This document shows, one piece after another, positions 44,228 through 52,317 of a stretch of DNA of 64,000 nucleotides (positions are counted from its first letter, which is position 1; each line of letters opens with the position of its first letter). The stretch comes from Pseudomonas sp. ACN8 (GTDB lineage Bacteria > Pseudomonadota > Gammaproteobacteria > Pseudomonadales > Pseudomonadaceae): contig NZ_MRCS01000014.1 in the NCBI RefSeq assembly GCF_002303925.1, forward strand, positions 62,001-126,000. The letters are read 5' to 3'. Below the pieces are notes generated by a model. It ran no database searches and was not told the DNA's origin. It saw only the letters and a program-made list of their open reading frames with translations. Made by a program: the position numbers and the translations under genes.

Positions 44228-45232
44228 ATGAATTCCTCGACCTATCCTGCCGCCCAACACGTCATGGTGCTCTACACCGGCGGCACCATCGGCATGCAGG
44301 CCAGCGCCAACGGCCTGGCCCCGGCGTCCGGTTTCGAAGCGCGAATGCGCGACTACCTGCACAGCCAGCCCGAGCTGGTTGTGCCGCAATGGCGCTTTCG
44401 CGAGATGTCGCCGCTGATCGACAGCGCCAACATGACCCCGACGTACTGGCAGCAGTTGCGTGAAGCGGTGGTCGATGCGGTGGATGTTCAAGGCTGCGAC
44501 AGCGTGCTGATCCTGCATGGTACCGACACCCTGGCCTACAGCGCGGCCGCCATGAGTTTTCAATTGTTGGGCCTGCACGCCCGCGTATGCTTCACCGGCT
44601 CGATGCTGCCGGCCGGCGTCACCGATAGCGATGCCTGGGAAAACCTCGGCGGCGCGCTGGTCGCACTGGGCCAGGGCCTGGCGCCGGGTGTGCATCTGTA
44701 CTTCCATGGCGAACTGCTGGACCCGACCCGCTGCGCGAAGGTGCGCAGTTTTGGTCGGCATCCTTTCAAGCGCCTGGAGCGTCAGGGCGGTGGAGTGAAA
44801 GTGCCTTCGCTGCCAACACAGTTGAATTACAACCAGCCCAAACAATTGACGAACGTCGCGGTGCTGCCGCTCTTCCCCGGCATCAGCGCCGAGGTGCTGG
44901 ATGGTTTGCTCGACAGCGGCATTCAGGGCCTGGTGCTGGAGTGCTACGGCAGCGGCACCGGCCCGAGCGACAACCCCGGGTTTCTCGCCAGCCTTGGCCA
45001 TGCGCGGGACAAAGGCGTGGTCGTGGTAGCGGTCACGCAATGCCACGAAGGCGGGGTTGAACTGGACGTCTATGAAGCCGGCAGTCGTTTGCGCGGTGTG
45101 GGCGTATTGTCCGGTGGCGGCATGACCCGTGAAGCAGCGTTCGGCAAGTTGCATGGGTTGTTGGGTACAGGGCTTGATACGGATGAAGTCCGTCGGCTCG
45201 TCGAACTCGACCTGTGCGGCGAGCTGAGCTGA
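44228..45232 (+). CDS. Type I-like (cytoplasmic) asparaginase
   Basis: A 334-residue asparaginase that hydrolyses asparagine to aspartate and ammonia. The two threonine sites are seen in VLYTGGTIGMQ and LHGTDTLAYSA, and the second also provides the Asp-Thr pair. There is no signal peptide, so it is cytoplasmic like AnsA. Its product is the substrate of AspA encoded upstream, so the three genes form an asparagine/aspartate route. REP pairs flank it. Confidence 0.92.
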   Translation: MNSSTYPAAQHVMVLYTGGTIGMQASANGLAPASGFEARMRDYLHSQPELVVPQWRFREMSPLIDSANMTPTYWQQLREAVVDAVDVQGCDSVLILHGTDTLAYSAAAMSFQLLGLHARVCFTGSMLPAGVTDSDAWENLGGALVALGQGLAPGVHLYFHGELLDPTRCAKVRSFGRHPFKRLERQGGGVKVPSLPTQLNYNQPKQLTNVAVLPLFPGISAEVLDGLLDSGIQGLVLECYGSGTGPSDNPGFLASLGHARDKGVVVVAVTQCHEGGVELDVYEAGSRLRGVGVLSGGGMTREAAFGKLHGLLGTGLDTDEVRRLVELDLCGELS

Positions 45233-45239
45233 GCCCCCT

Positions 45240-45328
45240 TGTAGGAGCGAGCCTGCTCGCGATAGCGGTCTACCATTCACATTGATGTGACTGATCCACC
45301 GTCATCGCGAGCAGGCTCGCTCCCACAG
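45240..45328 (+). repeat. REP inverted pair 10
   Basis: REP copies 45240-45263 and 45303-45328 are inverted with a 39-base spacer, between asparaginase and the AraC gene. Confidence 0.88.
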
Positions 45329-45386
45329 GGACATCACCCGGCATACAACTTGCTGCGCTCCAGCCATCCCCAGGCTGGAAGTCCTC

Positions 45387-46385
45387 ATGCTCCACTCCCA
45401 CCTCACCACGCTCAACGCGGTCTCCCTGGTACTCGATGCCTTCAAGGCACAAGGCTTGTCCAGCGAAGCGCTGCTGGCCGGAAGCGGCATCAGTGCGGCG
45501 GATCTGAACCGTGCCGACACGCGCATCACCACCAACCAGGAAATGCAGGTCTGCGCCAACGCCGTTGCCCTCAAGCGTGACATTGGCCTGGAACTGGGCC
45601 GACGGATGCACGTTTCCTGCTATGGCATGCTCGGTTACGCCCTGCTCACCAGTGCCACCTTCGGTGACGCTTTGCGTCTGGCGATACGCTATCCGGCGCT
45701 GCTGGGAACACTTTTCGAACTGAGCCTGGAAGACGATGGCGAGCGCATCTGGTTCGCCGCCGCCGATTATCGCGAGAGCCCGGCCATGGCGGTGTTCAAT
45801 GCCGAGTTCTGCCTGGTGTCGCTGAAAGTCACCTGCGACGACCTGCTCGGCCATCCCCTGCCCTTGCTCGGCGCGCGCTTCGAACATGCCGCGCCCGACT
45901 ACGAAGCGACCTACGCCGAACACTTCAACTGCCCAGTGCACTTCGGCGCGCGGAACAACGCCTTCGCCTTCGACAAACGCTGGCTCGACCAGCCGCTGCC
46001 GCTGGCCGATGTCATCACCCATCAAGCCATCGCCGAACGCTGCCGCAAACAGAACATCGAGTTCACCGGGCGCCAGGCCTGGCTGGGGCGGATCCGCCAA
46101 TTGCTCAGCGCCCAACTGAATGCCGCGCCCGGGCTGGAAGGGCTGGCCGAGCAAATGAACTGTTCGGCGCGGACCTTGCGCCGCCATCTCAAGGACATGG
46201 GTTGCAGCTACCAGGAACTGCTCGACGAGCTGCGCTTCGAGCAGGCCAAGCAAATGCTGTGCGAGGATCAATTGCCGATCTACCAGATTGCCGAAGCCTT
46301 GGGTTTCAGCGAAACGGCGAGTTTCCGTCATGCGTTTGTGCGCTGGAGTGGTGTGGCGCCCAGCCAATTCCGGCCACACGGATAA
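45387..46385 (+). CDS. AraC-family regulator with arabinose-binding-like N-terminus
   Basis: A 332-residue regulator. Residues about 20-210 resemble the Arabinose_bd domain of OruR/VqsM-type regulators, and the C-terminal 100 residues hold the two AraC helix-turn-helix motifs (GLEGLAEQMNCSARTLRRHLK and PIYQIAEALGFSETASFRHAF). It stands just upstream of the acetylpolyamine deacetylase and polyamine-binding genes on the same strand, so it probably controls them, perhaps in response to a polyamine. Confidence 0.9.
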   Translation: MLHSHLTTLNAVSLVLDAFKAQGLSSEALLAGSGISAADLNRADTRITTNQEMQVCANAVALKRDIGLELGRRMHVSCYGMLGYALLTSATFGDALRLAIRYPALLGTLFELSLEDDGERIWFAAADYRESPAMAVFNAEFCLVSLKVTCDDLLGHPLPLLGARFEHAAPDYEATYAEHFNCPVHFGARNNAFAFDKRWLDQPLPLADVITHQAIAERCRKQNIEFTGRQAWLGRIRQLLSAQLNAAPGLEGLAEQMNCSARTLRRHLKDMGCSYQELLDELRFEQAKQMLCEDQLPIYQIAEALGFSETASFRHAFVRWSGVAPSQFRPHG

Positions 46386-46420
46386 TCCTGTGGGAGCAAG
46401 GGGCGAATTTCGGTCAGATG

Positions 46421-46448
46421 TTTTGGCCATATCAATCCCCTTTTGGCC
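46421..46448 (+). promoter_or_regulatory. Possible AraC-type operator (direct repeat)
   Basis: TTTTGGCC at 46421-46428 recurs at 46441-46448, a 20-base spacing (about two helical turns) typical of AraC-type operators. It lies 75-100 bases before the deacetylase gene. Confidence 0.45.
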
Positions 46449-46522
46449 TTTCCTGCCGTTCTCCGATTCGCCGTGCGCCGCAACACTGGGGGCAACCGAA
46501 TCAGCCCTGCGGAGAACAAGAA

Positions 46523-47554
46523 ATGCTGACGATCTACTCGGACGATCACCACCTGCACCACGGCCGCTGCGAACTCATCGACGGCCAGCTCAAGCCCTGC
46601 TTCGAGATGCCTTCACGCGCCGACCACGTGCTGCAACGGGTGAAAAACCAGAACCTGGGGCCTGTAGAAGCACCCAAGGATTTCGGCCTGGCACCGATTG
46701 CGCGCATCCATAGCCGCGACTACCTCGATTTCTTCAAAGGTGCCTGGGCACGCTGGACCGAATTCAACACCGACGGTGACCTGCTGCCGTATACCTGGCC
46801 TGCACGCACCTTGCGCCCGATCAAACCGACCAGCCTCCACGGCCAACTCGGCTATTACAGCTTCGACGGCGGCGCCCCGATCACCGCCGGCACTTGGCAG
46901 GCGGCGTACAGCGCAGCACAAGTTGCCCTCACCGCCCAAACTGAAATCCAGCGTGGCGCCCGCTCTGCTTTCGCCTTGTGCCGTCCACCGGGACACCACG
47001 CCGCCAGCGATTTGATGGGGGGTTATTGCTACCTCAACAACGCCGCCATCGCCGCCCAGGCGTTCCTCGATCAAGGCCACAAAAAGGTCGCGATCCTCGA
47101 CGTCGATTACCATCACGGTAACGGCACCCAGTCGATTTTCTACGAACGCAGCGACGTGCTGTTCACCTCTATCCACGGTCATCCGGAAGCCGAGTTCCCG
47201 TTCTTCCTCGGCTATGAAGATGAGCACGGCGAAGGCGCTGGCGAAGGGTTCAACTTCAACTACCCGCTGGCCGCAGGCTCAGGCTGGGACACCTGGAGCG
47301 CAGCGCTGGAACAAGCCTGCAAAGAGATCGAAAGCTACGGCGCGGACATCATCGTCGTGTCCCTGGGCGTCGATACCTTCAAGGACGATCCGATCTCGCA
47401 ATTCAAGCTCGACAGTCCGGACTACCTGGCCATGGGCAAGCGCATCGCCGGCCTCGGCGTACCGACGCTGTTCGTGATGGAAGGCGGTTATGCCGTCGAA
47501 GAAATCGGCATCAATGCCGTGAACGTTCTCGAAGGTTTTGAAAGCGCTTGTTGA
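46523..47554 (+). CDS. Acetylpolyamine amidohydrolase (histone-deacetylase family)
   Basis: A 343-residue class II HDAC-like zinc hydrolase. The metal and catalytic residues are seen in PPGHHAASDLMGGYC (His-His dyad), ILDVDYHHGNGTQ (Asp and His metal ligands) and VSLGVDTFKDDP (second Asp). The N-terminus MLTIYSDDHHLHHG fits AphA/AphB enzymes that remove the acetyl group from acetylputrescine and acetylcadaverine. The next gene, 12 bases downstream, encodes a polyamine-binding protein, supporting polyamine use. ATG 46523 is chosen. Confidence 0.9.
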   Translation: MLTIYSDDHHLHHGRCELIDGQLKPCFEMPSRADHVLQRVKNQNLGPVEAPKDFGLAPIARIHSRDYLDFFKGAWARWTEFNTDGDLLPYTWPARTLRPIKPTSLHGQLGYYSFDGGAPITAGTWQAAYSAAQVALTAQTEIQRGARSAFALCRPPGHHAASDLMGGYCYLNNAAIAAQAFLDQGHKKVAILDVDYHHGNGTQSIFYERSDVLFTSIHGHPEAEFPFFLGYEDEHGEGAGEGFNFNYPLAAGSGWDTWSAALEQACKEIESYGADIIVVSLGVDTFKDDPISQFKLDSPDYLAMGKRIAGLGVPTLFVMEGGYAVEEIGINAVNVLEGFESAC

Positions 47555-47566
47555 GGAAGTAGAAAA

Positions 47567-48667
47567 ATGAAAAGTCTTAAGCGTTTCATCGTGCCGACGC
47601 TGTGTGCCTCGGTGCTCAGCGTTGCCGCCCACGCCGAAGAGCGAACGTTGCGCGTCTACAACTGGTTCGACTACATCACCCCCAAGGCCCTGGAAGACTT
47701 CAAGGCCCAGAACTCCCAGACCAAACTGGTCTATGACATCTTCGACACCAACGAAGCACTGGAAGCCAAGCTGTTGACCGGCAACTCCGGCTACGACGTG
47801 GTGGTGCCGTCCAACGTGTTCCTCGCCAAGCAAATCGAAGCCGGAGTATTCCAGCCTCTGGACCGCAGCAAGCTGCCGAACTGGAACCACCTCGATCCCA
47901 AGCTGATGAAATTGATCGAAGCCAACGATCCGGGCAACAAGTTCGCTGTGCCGTACATGTACGGGACCATCCTGATCGGGTTCAACCCGGACAAGGTCAA
48001 GGCCGCCCTGGGCGCCGACGCTCCGGTAGACAGCTGGGACCTGATCTTCAAGGAAGAGAACATCAGCAAGCTCAAGCAGTGCGGCGTCGCCCTGCTCGAC
48101 TCACCCTCAGAGATCCTGCCACTGGCCCTGCAACACCTCGGCCTGGACCCCAACAGCAAGAAGCCTGCGGACTACGCCAAGGCTGAAGCACTGCTGATGA
48201 AGATCCGCCCGTACATCACCTACTTCCACTCGTCCAAGTACATGGCCGATATCGCCAACGGTGACATCTGCGTCGCGGTCGGTTACTCCGGCAGCTTCTC
48301 GCAAGCCGCCAACCGCGCCAAGGAAGCCAAGAACGGTGTGGTCGTCGACATGCGTTTGCCGAAGGAAGGCGCGCCGATCTGGTTCGACATGCTGGCGATT
48401 CCGAAGGGGGCGAAAAACCCCGAAGACGCCTACACCTTCATCAACTACCTGCTGCAGCCGCAAGTAATTGCACCGGTCAGCGACTTTGTCGGTTACCCGA
48501 ACCCGAACAAGGACGCCACGGAACTGGTCGACCCGGCGATTCGCAACAACCCCAACCTGTATCCGACCGATGCGGCGATGGGCACGCTCTACACCCTGCA
48601 ACCGCTGCCGCGTGATGCCGAACGTGCACGGACCCGGGCCTGGACCAAGATCAAGTCCGGGACCTGA
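47567..48667 (+). CDS. Periplasmic polyamine-binding protein (PotF/SpuD-like)
   Basis: A 366-residue ABC substrate-binding protein with a signal peptide (MKSLKRFIVPTLCASVLSVA, cleavage near HAEE). The mature part has LRVYNWFDYITPKALEDF, typical of putrescine/spermidine-binding proteins, and GYDVVVPSN and PYMYGTILIGFN. No permease or ATPase gene is adjacent, so it must work with a transporter encoded elsewhere. It is cotranscribed with the deacetylase and followed by a clear terminator. Confidence 0.93.
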   Translation: MKSLKRFIVPTLCASVLSVAAHAEERTLRVYNWFDYITPKALEDFKAQNSQTKLVYDIFDTNEALEAKLLTGNSGYDVVVPSNVFLAKQIEAGVFQPLDRSKLPNWNHLDPKLMKLIEANDPGNKFAVPYMYGTILIGFNPDKVKAALGADAPVDSWDLIFKEENISKLKQCGVALLDSPSEILPLALQHLGLDPNSKKPADYAKAEALLMKIRPYITYFHSSKYMADIANGDICVAVGYSGSFSQAANRAKEAKNGVVVDMRLPKEGAPIWFDMLAIPKGAKNPEDAYTFINYLLQPQVIAPVSDFVGYPNPNKDATELVDPAIRNNPNLYPTDAAMGTLYTLQPLPRDAERARTRAWTKIKSGT

Positions 48668-48694
48668 AACCCACCGCTATCCAGCTGTCATCAG

Positions 48695-48721
48695 GACCTG
48701 CGTTCGCGCAGGTCTTTTTTT
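48695..48721 (+). terminator. Terminator after the polyamine genes
   Basis: GACCTGCG (48695-48702) and CGCAGGTC (48707-48714) with a TTCG loop, followed by eight T residues. A textbook intrinsic terminator. Confidence 0.95.
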
Positions 48722-48793
48722 GCCCACGATATTTACTTACCGCCAACCGCACACTGATGCACCCTCGCGATTGGACTGAACAGACCGCCCGCT

Positions 48794-50347
48794 TCAGAGC
48801 ACCTGCCACACCCTGCGCAACCGCTCCAATGCAGACTCGATCGCCTTTTCAGGTACGGCGGCAAAGCCCAGTACCAGTCCCGCACGTTGATCCATCGGAG
48901 TCACGGATTCCGGCAGCCAGTAACTGCTCAAGCCGTTGACCTCGACATCGACACTGCTCGCCAATTCAATCAGCTCGCGTTCGCGGGCCACGCTGTCGAC
49001 CGGTACGGTCATATGCAGTCCCGCCGCGACGGTGGGCAGTTTGCCGATGCCTGGAATATCCAGCGGCCAACCATTGAGCAAGGTATTGCGCCGACTCAGC
49101 GCCGCACGCCGCATGCGTCTTATGTGCCGCTGAAAATGCCCGGCTGCCATGAACTCGGCCATCACCGCCTGGGTGCTGACTTCAGAATGCCGCACGTCCA
49201 CCGCACGTCGTTGCGCAAAGGCCTGCACCAGCCCCGGCGGCAGCACCAGATAACCGAGACGCAAAGCCGGAAACGCGACCTTGCCGAACGTGCCGACATA
49301 CAACACCCGCCCGTGACGATCGAGCGCGGCCAAAGGCGCCAATGGCGCACCGCTGTAGCGGTACTCGCCATCGTAATCATCCTCGACGATCCAGCCTTGG
49401 GTGCGCTCGGCCCAGGCCAGCAACTCCAGGCGCCGCGCCAGGCTCATGACCACGCCGGTGGGATACTGGTGGGACGGCGTGACGTAGGTCAGCCGGCAAT
49501 CATCGAGCCCTGCCAGTTCGCTGCAATTGATGCCCTCGCTGTCCACTGCCACCCCGTGCAGTCGCGCCCCCGCCACGGCGAACGCATGTCCAGCCGCCCG
49601 ATACCCCGGATTTTCAATCGCCACCCCGTCACCGGGCTCCACCAGCAACTGTGCACAAAGGCTTATTCCCTGCTGCGCGCCACTGGTGATCAGAATTTGT
49701 TCAGCCGTGCATTGCATGCCCCGCGAGCTGCGCAGGTACGCCGCGATCATCCCGCGCAATCGCCTATCACCTGCCGGGTCGCCGTAGCACAACTGCTGGA
49801 AATCCGGTTTACGCCAGAAAGCCGCATTCAGCTTGGCCCAAACCTCGAACGGGAAGAGATCGAACGCCGGAACACCAACCCGAAAAGCCTTGGGCGGACC
49901 GCTGGGCGGCATGGGTAAATGGTTCTTTTCAACGCGAGTCAGTGCACCGCTGTGGATAACTTTGCTGGATAAATCAACAGGTAAATCGAGCCATTTTGTG
50001 GATAAGGTTGTGGGTAAGCCTGTTGAAAACCCTGTGGATACTTTTGTGGATAATTTTTTTGCCGGCAAGGTTGTCTGGGGCAATTTCGCGACATAAGTCC
50101 CGTCGCCCACTCGCCCTTCGATAAACCCTTCGGCGTACAGCTGATCGTAGGCGCGCACCACGCTGTTGCGGGAAATCGCCAGCGCGGCGGCCAGATCACG
50201 ACTGGCAGGCAGACGCGTACCGCTGGCCAGTCGCCCGTCCAAAACACGCGTGCGCAATGCCTGGTAGAGCTGACGACTCAGCCCTTGCCGACGATCAAGT
50301 TCGATACCCGCAGGGTTGAAGGTCAGGGACAGTGGTTCGCTAGTCAT
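48794..50347 (-). CDS. MocR-type regulator (GntR helix-turn-helix plus aminotransferase-like domain)
   Basis: A 517-residue regulator. Residues about 10-85 are a GntR winged helix (SRQLYQALRTRVLDGRL, ISRNSVVRAYDQLYAEGF), and residues about 150-510 are a PLP-binding aminotransferase class I fold with the Lys in LYVGTFGKVAFPALRLGYL. The linker (about 95-140) is unusual: it consists of 4-residue units (LSTK-VSTG-FSTG-LPTT-LSTK) encoded by 12-bp DNA repeats that match DnaA boxes. It is divergent from a PaiB-like gene, and an inverted repeat lies between them. Confidence 0.93.
   Translation of the reverse strand: MTSEPLSLTFNPAGIELDRRQGLSRQLYQALRTRVLDGRLASGTRLPASRDLAAALAISRNSVVRAYDQLYAEGFIEGRVGDGTYVAKLPQTTLPAKKLSTKVSTGFSTGLPTTLSTKWLDLPVDLSSKVIHSGALTRVEKNHLPMPPSGPPKAFRVGVPAFDLFPFEVWAKLNAAFWRKPDFQQLCYGDPAGDRRLRGMIAAYLRSSRGMQCTAEQILITSGAQQGISLCAQLLVEPGDGVAIENPGYRAAGHAFAVAGARLHGVAVDSEGINCSELAGLDDCRLTYVTPSHQYPTGVVMSLARRLELLAWAERTQGWIVEDDYDGEYRYSGAPLAPLAALDRHGRVLYVGTFGKVAFPALRLGYLVLPPGLVQAFAQRRAVDVRHSEVSTQAVMAEFMAAGHFQRHIRRMRRAALSRRNTLLNGWPLDIPGIGKLPTVAAGLHMTVPVDSVARERELIELASSVDVEVNGLSSYWLPESVTPMDQRAGLVLGFAAVPEKAIESALERLRRVWQVL
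49951..50053 (-). repeat. Tandem 12-bp repeat with a DnaA-box cluster in the MocR gene
   Basis: On the minus strand, five 12-bp units run in tandem from 50053 to 49994: TTATCCACAAAA, GTATCCACAGGG, TTTTCAACAGGC, TTACCCACAACC, TTATCCACAAAA. The first and last contain perfect DnaA boxes (TTATCCACA), the second and fourth have one mismatch. A third perfect box lies at 49951-49959, read in another frame (VIHS). All point the same way. Confidence 0.85.
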
Positions 50348-50364
50348 CGCAATGGACCCATGAA

Positions 50365-50397
50365 ATTGGTCATTAATGGCTCTTACAACAGACCAAT
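50365..50397 (+). promoter_or_regulatory. Inverted repeat in the MocR/PaiB divergent promoter
   Basis: ATTGGTC (50365-50371) and GACCAAT (50391-50397) form a perfect 7-base inverted repeat, with a related AATGGACC at 50351-50358. It lies between the two divergent starts and is a likely MocR operator. Confidence 0.55.
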
Positions 50398-50439
50398 AGC
50401 CTGCCTAGGATGCAGGCATTCGCCAAGGAAAATATCTCT

Positions 50440-51063
50440 ATGTACACGCCGCGTGCTTTTGCCATCGACGAGTTGTCCCAACTGCATGAACTGATCCTCG
50501 CCACCCGCCTCGCCATATTGGTGACCCACGGTGAAAACGGCCTGCAAGCCAGCCATGTACCGGTGCTGCTGCATTGCGAACAAGGCTCGAACGGCACGTT
50601 GTACGGGCATCTGGCCAAAGCCAATCCACAGTGGAAAGACCTGCGCGACGGCGCCGAAGCCCTGCTCATTTTTGCCGGTGCCGACGCCTACGTCAGCCCC
50701 GGCTTCTACCCGAGCAAGGCCGAACACGGCAAAGTCGTGCCAACCTGGAACTACGTCGCCGTACACGCCTATGGCCGAGCCGAAACCTTCAGTGATGGCG
50801 GGCGGCTGCTCGACATCGTCAGCACCCTCACCGACCGTCATGAAGCTGGCCGCGCCAAACCGTGGTCAGTGGCCGATGCCCCCGCCGATTACATCGACGG
50901 CATGCTCAAGGCCATCGTCGGTTTCGCCATTCCCATCGACCGCCTGGAAGGCAAGCGCAAGCTCAGCCAGAACCGTAGCCCCGCCGACATCGCCGGCGTG
51001 CGCGAAGGCCTGGCAGCCAGCCCTGACGTCAACGATCAAACCCTCGCCCAATTGATGCGCTAA
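50440..51063 (+). CDS. PaiB-like FMN-binding regulator-family protein
   Basis: A 207-residue protein of the PaiB/FMN-binding split-barrel family. The start MYTPRAFAIDELSQLHELI and HLAKANPQWKDL, AYVSPGFYPSKAEHGKVVPTWNY are characteristic. In Bacillus PaiB is described as a negative regulator, and the fold is related to pyridoxamine-phosphate oxidase; here the partner is a MocR regulator using PLP. ATG 50440 has an AAGGA site. Two GNAT genes follow within 11 bases each, forming an operon. Confidence 0.88.
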   Translation: MYTPRAFAIDELSQLHELILATRLAILVTHGENGLQASHVPVLLHCEQGSNGTLYGHLAKANPQWKDLRDGAEALLIFAGADAYVSPGFYPSKAEHGKVVPTWNYVAVHAYGRAETFSDGGRLLDIVSTLTDRHEAGRAKPWSVADAPADYIDGMLKAIVGFAIPIDRLEGKRKLSQNRSPADIAGVREGLAASPDVNDQTLAQLMR

Positions 51064-51073
51064 GGAAATCACC

Positions 51074-51520
51074 ATGAGTCAGATCGACATTCGCCAAGTC
51101 ACCGCCGGTGATCACGCGGCCTGGTTGCCACTGTGGCAAGCCTACCTGCGCTTCTACAACACCGAACTGGCGGATGCCGTCACCCAAAGCACCTGGCTGC
51201 GCATGCTCGACCCGAGCGAACCGACTCACGCCGCCCTCGCCTGGGCCGACGGCAAAGCGGTGGGCATGGTGCATTTCATCTACCATCGTTCGAACTGGGC
51301 CATCGAGAACGCCTGCTACCTGCAAGACTTGCTGGTAGTCCCGCAAACCCGAGGCACCGGTGTCGGCCGGCAACTGATCGAGTTTGTCTACACCACGGCC
51401 AAGGCCGACGGTTGCAACAAAGTCCACTGGCTGACCCACGAAACCAACGCCACCGCGATCCAGCTCTACGAGCGCATCGCCGAACGCCCCGGTTTCATCC
51501 AGTTTCGCAAAGCCATCTAG
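51074..51520 (+). CDS. GNAT-family N-acetyltransferase (small)
   Basis: A 148-residue acetyltransferase. The acetyl-CoA loop is VPQTRGTGVGRQLIEF, and QDLLV before it is the usual motif-A strand. It lies 10 bases after the PaiB-like gene and 9 before the next GNAT gene. In Bacillus, PaiA, the partner of PaiB, is also a GNAT enzyme that acetylates polyamines, so this gene could be an analogue, though that is inference. Substrate is unknown. Confidence 0.88.
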   Translation: MSQIDIRQVTAGDHAAWLPLWQAYLRFYNTELADAVTQSTWLRMLDPSEPTHAALAWADGKAVGMVHFIYHRSNWAIENACYLQDLLVVPQTRGTGVGRQLIEFVYTTAKADGCNKVHWLTHETNATAIQLYERIAERPGFIQFRKAI

Positions 51521-51529
51521 GAGAACAGC

Positions 51530-52210
51530 ATGTCGATTTCACTCGCCGACTGGAAAGGCGTCCCGGCACCCACCGCTCAACTGATCGAAGGGCGTTACAT
51601 CCGCCTGGAAAAACTCGACCCTGCACGCCACGGCGACGGCCTGTACAAAGTCCTGCAAGGCCCCGGCGCCGACCCGAAATTGTGGGACTACCTGCCTTAC
51701 GGCCCCTTCCCGGAGCGCAGCGTCTTCAACGATTGGCTGAACAACCACGCGGCCAACAGCGACCCGTATTTTTTCAGCGTGATCGACCGCGCCAGCGGCG
51801 AGGTCCAGGGCATTCTCAGCCTGATGTCCATCGTCCCGGCCCAGGGCCGCATCGAAATCGGCCACGTCACCTTCGGCGCCCCGATGCAGCGCTCGCCGAA
51901 AAGCACCGAGGCTGTTTACCTGCTGGCCAAGGAGTCCTTTGCCTTGGGCTACCGTCGCCTGGAATGGAAGTGCAACAACGCCAACGCCCGCTCCAAATAC
52001 GCGGCCGAGCGCCTGGGCTTCAGCTTTGAGGGTGTGTTCCGCCAGCACATGGTGGTCAAGGGGCAGAACCGGGACACGGCGTGGTATTCGATTCTGGATT
52101 CGGAATGGCCGGCGATTGGTGCGGGGTTCGAGAAGTGGCTGAGCGATGAGAACCAGACCGCTTCGGGTCAGGTTAAAGGGTTGGTGGAGTGCAGAACGCA
52201 ACAGTCCTGA
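51530..52210 (+). CDS. GNAT-family N-acetyltransferase (RimJ/RimL-like)
   Basis: A 226-residue GNAT protein of the RimL-type branch: YIRLEKLDPARHGDGL, IEIGHVTFGAPMQRSPKSTEAVYLL, and LEWKCNNANARSKYAAERLGFSFEGVFRQH, the last typical of acetyltransferases acting on amino groups. It is the third gene of the operon that starts with the PaiB-like gene. Function is not known. After its stop codon come two weak hairpins (about 52217-52250 and 52265-52290). Confidence 0.88.
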   Translation: MSISLADWKGVPAPTAQLIEGRYIRLEKLDPARHGDGLYKVLQGPGADPKLWDYLPYGPFPERSVFNDWLNNHAANSDPYFFSVIDRASGEVQGILSLMSIVPAQGRIEIGHVTFGAPMQRSPKSTEAVYLLAKESFALGYRRLEWKCNNANARSKYAAERLGFSFEGVFRQHMVVKGQNRDTAWYSILDSEWPAIGAGFEKWLSDENQTASGQVKGLVECRTQQS

Positions 52211-52317
52211 ATCCAGAAAATCGCAGCCTTCGGCGAAGACTGCGGTTTGAATTTCAGGCAAAAAAAGGGGAGCACATGCCCCCCCGAGGTTTAAAGCGTT
52301 GAATCGAGGCTGTTAAA

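Noticed and set aside
4135..45328. CRISPR array made of the recurring 20-30-base repeats
   Set aside because: The repeats are inverted REP pairs scattered between genes, not regularly spaced direct repeats, and no cas genes are present.
49951..50053. Chromosomal origin of replication
   Set aside because: DnaA boxes are present but inside a coding sequence, without dnaA/dnaN or an adjacent AT-rich unwinding region of the usual size. It is kept only as a box cluster.
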